Assembly (NCBI GenBank): GCA_039583875.1
Contig: CM077158.1
Location: 239,491,447 to 239,555,446 of the forward strand
DNA length: 64,000 nt
Direction of reading: 5' to 3'
Origin: Platanthera guangdongensis
Taxonomy: Eukaryota > Streptophyta > Magnoliopsida > Asparagales > Orchidaceae
Shown: positions 55,952 to 64,000 of the stretch, one piece after another
How positions within the stretch are numbered: position 1 is the first letter of the stretch
How the letters are laid out: every line of letters starts with the position of its first letter
Notes under the pieces: generated by a model
The model's database searches: none
What the model saw: only the letters and a program-made list of their open reading frames with translations
Told to the model about the DNA's origin: nothing
Made by a program: the position numbers and the translations under genes

Positions 55952-58119
55952 TGTTGATGCGCGGAAACATCGCGGGGCACCAGCCAGCTAACACAGAGGG
56001 GGTGTTCGGTCTCACAAGCTAGTAGAGGAGGAGAGGAGGAAAGGAAGGAAGCCTCTGAGTGCTCGAGAGTGGAGGAAACGGCTTGTCAAAGAGGGTTGCG
56101 GGGATAGAGGAGAGGAGCTTGATCAACAGAGCGGGTTGATCAAGAGAGGAGGAGGAGGTTGATCAGGAGCTGTCGAGCAGACGGCTAATGTGACGGTTGT
56201 GCTTGCAGGTTGGTTGCCGAGAAGAGCTGAGTTGAGCAGAGGAGAAGCTTGCTGAGCAGAGGAGCAAGGCTTGCTGAGCAGAGAGAAGAAGAAGGGGGCC
56301 GCTAGCAGCGGCAACAACACACTTTGCCCGCCGCGGCCTAAATGCCACTCTTGCGACGGGCTTTCCTTTGATTAATAGCGAGAGCTTACAAGCTTACAAG
56401 TACACCTTTACAACAAATCAATAAAAGGGGTACAAGGAGAAGCTGGCGGCTAAGAGAGAAGAAATTGCCAGAAAGCAGAGAAGAGAAGCTGCCAGAGACT
56501 AAGTAAAAGAGTCTGCCAGCTGCTGGAGGACTGAGAAACTGAGTCTGCAGAGTCTGCTGGCAAGCTGCTGAAGAGCTGTGGAGGACTGCGCGGACAGGAA
56601 AACGGAGTCCGCAGGGTCTGCTGGAAAGCTGATGACGGACCGCGCGGACTGGGAAACTGAGTCCGCAGGATCTGCTGGAAAGACTTGTATCCACCTTCTG
56701 GCCTCTGGAGCGATCAACTCCTCAGAATGAGAGGCACCATGGGCTATTTATAGGCCCGGGGGAGTTCATCTAGAAGCGGGGCCCAGTGATGTCAGCATGA
56801 CGACCTGCGCGGACTCCGCGGACTGAGATTTTGCGTCCGCCACTGTTGAGTGAAGCAGCTGGTTGCAGGAGGCCCTAGAGAGAACCGGAGGCCACCCATG
56901 GCGGGCGACCTGGGCGGACTCCGGGGGGAGTCCGCCCGCAGGCCGGAGGCCGCCCCCTAGCGGGCGGCCTGGGCGGACTCCAGGGGGGAGTCCGCCCGGC
57001 AGGGCGCCGGGGCCGCCCCCTAGCGGGCGGCCTGGGCGGACTCCAGGGGGAGTCCGCCCGGCAGGCCTGGCCGCCCCCTAGCGGGCGGCCTGGGCGGACT
57101 CCGGGGGAGTCCGCCCGGCTGGGTGCCGGGGCCGCCCCCTAGCGGGCGGCCTGGGCGGACTCTAGGGGGAGTCCGCCCGACAGGCTTGGCCGCCCCCTTG
57201 CGGGCGGCCTGGGCGGACTCCAGGGGGAGTCCGCCCGGCTGGGTGCAGGGGCCGCCCCCTAGCGGTCGGCCTGGGCGGACTCCAGGGGGAGTCCGCCCGG
57301 CAGGCTGCCCGCCCCCTTACGGGCGGCCTGGGCGGACTCCAGGGGGAGTCCGCCCGGCTGGGTGCCGGGGCCGCCCCCTAGCGGGCGGCCTGGGCGGACT
57401 CCAGGGGGAGTCCGCCCGGCTGGGCCTGGCCGCCCCCTTGCGGGCGGCCTGGGCGGACTCCAGTGGGAGTCCGCCCGGCTGGGTGCCGAGGTCGTCCCCT
57501 AGCGGGCGGCCTGGGCGGACTCCAGGGGGAGTCCGCCCGGCGGGCCGGGCCGCCCCCTTGCGGGCGGCCTGGGCGGACTCCGGGGGGAGTCCGCCCGGCT
57601 GGATGTCGGGGCCGCCTCCTAGCGGCGGCCTGGGCGGACTCCAGGGGGAGTCTGCCCGCGGGCCTGGCCGCCCCCTTGCGCGGCCTGGGCGGACTCCAGG
57701 GGGGAGTCCGCCCGGCTGGCGGGCAGAGGCCGCCCCGGGTGGGCCGGCCTCGGCAAACGGCGGCAGGAGGCCGCTGCCCCTCGGGCAGCATGGAGGCCGC
57801 CCCTGGTGGGCGCCTCGGCGGACGGCGGCTGGAGACCACCGCCCCTTGGGCGAAATAGGAGGCCGCTCCTGGCAATGCTGTTGGCGGACTCCTGCAAGGA
57901 AAAGTTCTGCATGATTAGTGGACCCAACCGCATGTCCCGTGAGGGTGAGCCAAGGGAATAGCTCGTCGTCCCGCAGGGCACGCGGTTGCTAGGAGACTTA
58001 GGCGGATAGGGGAAATTGTCCGCCTACGCTGGGGCTCATCGCGATCAAAAGGGACAATCTAAGGGTCGCGATTAGCCAGCTGTCCACCTTGGGAAGGATC
58101 GCCGATTTCTGGGTTAACA
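55952..58119 (-). repeat. LTR 2 (shared middle LTR, 2168 bp)
   Basis: Serves as 5' LTR of unit A and 3' LTR of unit B. Palindrome array 56905-57725. TATA (minus) 56745-56752. Confidence 0.95.
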
Positions 58120-60066
58120 TAATCCCCGCACTTTTTCAAGTTCCGAAAAGAACTTCGAAAAAGTTGGAGACCCACGAAAATCGTGATCCACCCCAATGGA
58201 AGAAGAGGAGCAAGGAGAGACAGAACCTGAAGACTCTCCTTACAAGCTTGGTGCTTCCTGTCTATTTTCCTGCAAAAGGAAAGTTAGGGTAAGCATGTAT
58301 GGGTGGTACATCGAGTGTGTACCTGAATTTATTTTTGCAAAACGAAGAAGGCGTGTCTTCTGTAAATGTTCTGCAAAACAAAAGTGAGGAAAACAGAAAG
58401 GCATAACAACTCTCAAGTACCTGGAAGGGACCTGCAAGTGTCTGCTATTCACTGCAGAAAGAAAAGAGTGAGCGGCAGATACAAAAGACTGATTTAGACT
58501 GCAAGTACCTGGATGAGGCTTGCAGGTGTTTGCTAATCTCTGCAAGAAGAGGAGTTAGAAGCAAATAAGATATGAAGATAACTTGCAAGTACCTGTGAAG
58601 AGAAGGCTTGCAAGTGTTAACTGTTGACTGTTAACTGTCGACAAGATAAAACCGGTATGACCAATTAGCAAGAAGAATGTCTGATGAATACTATTATGAA
58701 GCCAGATCAATAAATTGAGTGTTAACTGTTGACAGATATTACTGGATTGCAATAGCATGACTGATAGCGTTTGAGCAAACAATGTATAGAAGACGAGAGC
58801 AATAGAGCTTATGTAGGTAGAGTGCGAGTCATCATCCGATAGAGCTTTGAATAAGCAATTCATATAGGATGAGCATGAGCAAAGTGATTGCTGGAAATCC
58901 TTTTGGTAGCTCGGATTAACCTGTTCACCTGTGAAAGAAGGCAATAGCCAAAAAGGGGAGGTCTATACTCGGAATGACTGAAGAAGGTTGAATGCTGCCA
59001 CAGGTGTTCCCCGTGGGCCTTATGCATCACTTGCCTGAAAAATCATCCCGAGTATAGTCCTACTCAAAGCGGGCTGGCCGCGCATCCTGAAGGAGGGAAA
59101 AAGAAAAGGTCCATATTCGGAATGACTAAAGAGGGTTGAATGCTGCCACAGGTGTTCCCCGTGGGCCTTATGCATCACTGGCCTGAAAAATCATCCCGAG
59201 TATGGTCCTGCTCAAAGCGGGCTGGCCGCGCATCCTCAAGGAGGGCACAGAAGAGAAAAGCAAGGGAAGGTCCTGAGAAGGACCGCTAGAAGCAAGGAAG
59301 ATACTGATAAGGATCGCTAGAAACAAGGAAGATCCTGAGAAGGATCGCTAGAAACAAGGAAGATCCTGAGAAGGATCGCTAGAAACAAGGAAGATCCTGA
59401 GAAGGATCGCTAGAAACTCTGCTCTCTTGCCCTGGGCACAAGCATCACTGATCAACGAGACAGGTTGCGCCAAGAGGCCTATATTGTTTGTGTATTGATC
59501 AGTGGAGTTGTGAGAACCCGAGAGGCACGGATCGAGGGTACCAGAGAGTGCTCGGCCACCACAGTTGAAGGATGATCAAAGAGACAAGGCTACGCTTGAT
59601 CGACATTGCTTGTCCAGCGAAGATCATCCTAACCGTAGTGTTTCCTATAAGACGCACAGCAGAGCTAACACATGGGGCTCCCCTAGCACACACTCTGTGT
59701 CAGATGCCGGCTAGGATCCTAAGTCTGAAGCCCATAATCGTAGAATGAACTGCTCCCACTACACACATGGGTATACTCCCGCCATATGTGGTCGAAGCGG
59801 TAGTGCGTGAACAAACTACGGAGGGAACGTTTCAGACTCGGCGAAATCTCATTGGCGTACTGATCCCAGAGAGAGAGAGAGAAAGAGGAAAGGGCAACAA
59901 AAAGGGAACTGTGTCAGTACGGGATCCCTGAATAAAAGCTTTGTTGGAAAGCAAGAAAAGAACACTGAGAAGTGTTGTAATGAAAATGTTTGAAAGAGGG
60001 AGAGAATAAGGGTTGAGGTAACCCCTGAAGGTTGCAAGGAGCTCCGGAGGACTGTGAAGTCCATCG

Positions 60067-61700
60067 CTAGCATTGAATCCTCCCCAGCACACCCTTGTTG
60101 TTGGCATCGAAGCATTCGACTTCTCTGTTAACAACGAGGAGAGGAAATTCTTCGACTTGGCTCACCCCTCTTGAGGAGTGAGGAGCGTCTGAAATTTCTT
60201 TGCCCTTTGAAGTTGGATCAGGGCGATCTTCTTTAGGAAGCAGGTCATTCATCTTGCCCTGCCGGAGCATCCTTTGCACAAGCTGGCGGAATGCTCGGCA
60301 GTCTTCTGTTCGATGGCCTGTCTCTTTGTGGAATTCACAATAAGGCTCTGAGTTTCTAGACCTCTGATCGGTCGGTCGATAGGGCTTCTTGTAGCTTGCC
60401 CTATCTTTCATGATCTGGACTACTTCTGCACGACGTCGTCGAGATCAGACTAATGCAAGTCATCGTCTTGCTCTTGTTGAACAATTGCTGTTTGAGAAGG
60501 AGCTAGTGGTAGTAATGGATCTTGAGCATTACGGCTCGGGAAGGAGTAACGCTGGCGATGAAGCCTTCTCTCCTTCCTTGAATGAGCTGGGAAACGATTG
60601 CAAGGACACCTTGGAGGCTGCTTGCGAAACGGATCTTTCTCTGATACGAGCTTGGAAACGAAGCCTGTATTGCTCTTCTCGCCTCGGATGTATGAGTTGG
60701 CTAAAGCAATCAGTTCTTGATATGTCCTTGGAGCACGGACATTGGCTTCAAATTTGAGAGGCCCTTCACGAAGACCGTGGATAAGAGCCACTCGATACAT
60801 TTCTTGATCAACGATTTTGATGTCCAGAATCTCTCTCTGGAATCGATCAACAAATTGAGACCAAGTTTCATCACTGCGCTGTCTGATCTCAAAGAGGGCT
60901 TCAGGACCGCCCTTTCTCTTGGAGGAGGTAGAGAATCTGAGAAGGAACTCTCTACGAAGATCAAGGAAGGAAGTGATGGAGTGAGGTCGGAGGCCATAGA
61001 ACCAGTCCCTCACTTGCCATCAAAGGTTGTCACAAGGAGCTTGCACTTGGTTGCATCTGAAAGAGTCTTGAGAGCAACGGCTGATTCAAGGCTTGAAGAT
61101 GCTTGACCGGATCAGTCTCTCCAGTATAGATTGGTAGTCGAGGCTCTCTGAAGTTTGCTGGAGTAGGTTCAAGGCAAACACTCTCAATAAAGGGCGATGG
61201 CTCTTCCTGCTCTCCCACAGCATAGGGATTAAAGGGAGCATAGCCTGCAGCTGCAAAAGAAGCAGGGGGGTAGAAAGGAAAGGTTGCTGGGGGAGGAGCA
61301 GAGGCAGGAGCTGGGGGCAAGGATGACTTCCTTGAAAGTTAAGAAATCTAGCAGGACTTCCCCGGGCTGCTTGCCGGAAGAAGTTTTGGCGAGCGGCAAA
61401 CTCTTCATCTTGAGTTCGCAAAGGAGCAGCAGGACCTTGCGGGAAGGTTGGGGTGTAAGGCGGATAGAACGGCGGGCAAGCTTGAGAATAAGCTTGCTTA
61501 TGCTCCGATGTTGGTGTTAGATTGATTGGAGCAGCTGGAGCAGTTGTTGGATGAGATTCTAACCGCTGCGTGATTGCAGCAAGGACTTGGTTGATTGCTT
61601 GGAACTGTTGAGCATTCTCATGGCGCGACTGCTCAAAGGCTTCCCAGAGAGGATCTTCACTGGGACTTGGAGCAAAGTTCTCGGCTGATTGATCTGACAT
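60067..61700 (-). pseudogene. TR-GAG gag, unit B
   Basis: Starts ATG 61700 (MSDQSAENFAPSPSEDPLWEA). Near-identical to unit A but with different lesions: single-base losses near 61313, 61090 and 61018, and another frame change near 60428-60450. It lacks the unit A TAG, reading Gln there. Fragments 61700-61086, 61320-61030, 61013-60450 and 60411-60067 together cover the gag, including YCEFHKETGHRTEDC. Total span is ~1.63 kb, about 540 codons. Confidence 0.88.
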
Positions 61701-61752
61701 GGCTAACTATCGCTGTTCACCGTCTGACCGGATCTGAAGGTCGCGTGTTAAC

Positions 61753-63846
61753 TGTTGATGCGCGGAAACGTCGCGGGGCACCAGCCAGCTAACACAGAGG
61801 GGGTGTTCGGTCTCACAAGATAGGAGAGGAGGAGAGGAGTGAAGGAAGGAAGCCTCTGAGTGCTCGAGAGTGGAGCAAACGGCTTGTCAAAGAGGGTTGC
61901 AGGGATAGAGGAGAGGAGCTTGATCAACAGAGCGGGTTGATCAAGAGAGGAGGAGGAGGTTGATCAGGAGCTGTCGAGCAGACGGCTAATGTGACGGTTG
62001 TGCTTGCAGGTTGGTTGCCGAGAAGAGCTAAGCTGAGCAGAGGAGAAGCTTGCTGAGCAGAGGAGCAAGGCTTGCTGAGCAGAGAGAAGAAGAAGGGGGC
62101 CGCTAGCAGCGGCAACAACACACTTCGCCCGCCGCGGCCTAAATGTCACTCTTGCGACGGGCTTTCTTTTGATTAATAGCGAGAGCTTACAAGCTTACAA
62201 GTACACCTTTACAACAAATCAATAAAAGGGTACAAGGAGAAGCTGGCGGCTAAGAAGAAGAAATTGCCAGAAAGCAGAGAAGAGAAGCTGCCAGAGACTA
62301 AGTAAAAGTCTGCCAGCTGCTGGAGGACTGAGAAACTGAGTCTGCAGAGTCTGCTGGCAAGCTGCTGAAGAGCTGTGGAGGACTGCGCGGACAGGAAAAC
62401 GGAGTCCGCAGGGTCTGTTGGAAAGCTGATGACGGACTGCGCGGACTGGGAAACTGAGTCCGCAGGATCTGCTGGAAAGACTTGTATCCACCTTCTGGCC
62501 TCTGGAGCGATCAACTCCTCAGAATGAGAGGCACCATGGGCTATTTATAGGCCTGGGGGAGTTCTTCTAGAAGCGGGGCCCAGTGATGTCAGCATGACGA
62601 CCTGCGCGGACTCCGCGGACTGAGATTTTGCGTCCGCCACTGTTGAGTGAAGCAGCTGGTTGCAGGAGGCCCTGGAGAGAACTGGAGGCCACCCATGGAG
62701 GGCGACCTGGGCGTACTCCGGGAGGAGTCCGCCCGGCAGGCCGGAGCCGCCCCCTAGCGGGCGGCCTGGGCGGACTCCAGGGTGGAGTCCGCCCGGCAGG
62801 GCGCCGGGGCCGCCCCCTAGCGGCGGCCTGGGCGGACTCCAGGGGGAGTCCGCCCGGCAGCCTGGCCACCCCCTTGTGGGCGGCCTGGGCGGACTCCGAG
62901 GGGAGTCCGCCTGGCTGGTGCCGGGGCCGCCCCTAGCGGGAGGCCTGGGCGGACTCCAGGGGAGTCCGCCCGGCAGGCCTGGCCGCCCCCTTGCGGGCAG
63001 CCTGGGCAAACTCCAGGGGGAGTCCGCCCGGCTGGGTGCCGGGGCCGCCCCCTAGCGGGCGGCCTGGGCGGACTCCAGGGGGAGTCCGCCCGCAGGCCTG
63101 CCCGCCCCCTTGCCGGCGGCCTGGGCGGACTCCAGTGGGAGTCCCGCCCGGCTGGGTGCCGGGGCCGCCCCCTAGCGGGCGGCCTGGGCGGACTCCAGGG
63201 GGAGTCCGCCCGGCTGGGCCTGGCCGCCCCCTTGCGGGCGGCCTGGGCGGACTCCAGGGGGAGTCCCCCCGGCTGGGTGCCTGGGCCGTCCCCTAGCGGG
63301 CGGCCTGGGCGGACTCCAGGGGGAGTCCGCCCGGCGGGCCGGGCCGCCCCCTTGCGGGCGGCCTGGGCGGACTCCGGGGGGAGTCCGCCCGGCTAGATGC
63401 CGGGGCCGCCCCCTAGCGGCGGCCTGGGCGGACTCCAGGGGGAGTCCGCCCGACGGGCCTGGCCGCCCCCTTGCGGGCGGCCTGGGCGGACTCCAGGGGA
63501 GTCCGCCCGGCTGGCGGGCAGAGGCCGCCCCGGGTGGGCGGCCTCGGCGGACGGCGGCTGGAGACCACCGCCCCTTGGGCGAAATAGGAGGCCGCTCTTG
63601 GCAATGCTATTGGCGGACTCCTGCAAGGAAAAGTACTGCATGATTAGTGGACCCAACCGCATGTCCCGCGAGGGTGAGCCATGGGAATAGCTCGCCGTCC
63701 CGCAGGGCGGCGGTTGCTAGGAGACTTAGGCGGATAGGGGAAACTGTCCGCCTACGCTGGGGCTCATCGCGATCAAAGGGACAATCTAAGGGTCGCGATT
63801 AGCCAGCTGTCCACCTTGGGAAGGATCGCCGATTTCTGGGTTAACA
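61753..63846 (-). repeat. LTR 3 (2094 bp)
   Basis: 5' LTR of unit B. Shorter than the others, mainly through small deletions and loss of some array sequence (array ~62700-63510). Ends GGGTTAACA directly before the ACTCT duplication. Confidence 0.95.
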
Positions 63847-63851
63847 ACTCT

Positions 63852-64000
63852 AGAGTACCAATAGTGTAGAATCTTCTGTACTTTGGTGGGAAACTTTTTT
63901 GGAGCCTATAGAAAAGAAGTCTCCCTCATTTTTAACCATCCAATTTTTTGAGAAACATAAGTGTTCTTTGGAGTTCTTTCACTTGTGAGTATTCTCTTTA
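63852..64000. other. flank of tandem element
   Basis: Continues the sequence left of 50150 when the element is removed (GTATAGAATACTCT then AGAGTACCAATAG). No gene; possibly the 3' end of the decayed chromovirus at 49060-50144. Confidence 0.4.

Larger units (their letters stand above)
50150..63846 (-). mobile_element. tandem gag-only LTR element (TR-GAG type), three LTRs, TSD ACTCT
   Basis: 13.7 kb arranged LTR (50150-52321), internal A (52322-55951), LTR (55952-58119), internal B (58120-61752), LTR (61753-63846). One 5-bp duplication ACTCT flanks only the outermost ends (50145-50149 and 63847-63851). Each internal region carries a Tat-type gag on the minus strand but no protease, RT or integrase, matching the published TR-GAG/LARD concept of non-autonomous elements. 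The single outer TSD means one insertion that later gained an internal-plus-LTR unit, most simply by unequal crossing-over between LTRs. Confidence 0.92.

Overview
This window is plant nuclear DNA, most likely from an angiosperm and plausibly a eudicot. The evidence is an intron-containing plant gene, Ty1/copia and Ty3/gypsy retroelements with plant-type dual RNase H and chromodomain, a CACTA transposon with TIR CACTACTAGAAAA, and a captured NEOXANTHIN-DEFICIENT 1 fragment. Nothing points to bacteria, plasmids or organelles: there is no operon structure, no rRNA and no recognisable tRNA. Most of the 64 kb is nested LTR retrotransposons. Only one small host gene looks intact. One assembly gap (500 N) lies at 12901-13400.

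Layout, left to right. 1-3836: 5' part of a minus-strand copia (SIRE-like) element, whose 2.1-kb LTR sits in a minus-strand Tat-type gypsy gag. 3837-8320: that Tat-type element, split by a copia solo LTR (4178-5713, TSD CTGAC) and ending in its own 1.4-kb LTR. 8328-8740: hairpin MITE. 8827-9588: direct duplication. 9831-12900: minus-strand copia remnant running into the gap. 14589-16097: two-exon host gene for a MGGC-start acidic protein, with a MITE in its intron. 17692-33905: a second minus-strand Tat-type element, containing an antisense accessory ORF (17692-19055), a gypsy solo LTR (19431-21003, TSD CCAAC), a 74-bp tandem array, and integrase split by a complete Tekay-like chromovirus (22837-32177, TSD GCCTG). 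33906-37998: plus-strand copia element decayed by nonsense codons. 39263-46525: second copy of the 9831-12900 copia family, interrupted by a CACTA transposon (42231-45125, TSD GTC) carrying six exons of an NXD1 fragment. 49060-50144: decayed chromovirus integrase. 50150-63846: a gag-only LTR element arranged LTR-gag-LTR-gag-LTR, with one outer TSD (ACTCT).

The least ordinary signals are: (i) GC-rich palindrome arrays in the U3 of at least six LTR families, always upstream of the TATA box where one is visible; (ii) a near-identical 26-nt palindromic block shared by a copia LTR and a gypsy LTR; (iii) the three-LTR tandem gag-only element; (iv) the NXD1 capture with a GC-AG intron; (v) a probable 76-bp intron joining gag to pol in the chromovirus. 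Family assignments come from motif recognition by eye. All divergence statements are qualitative.
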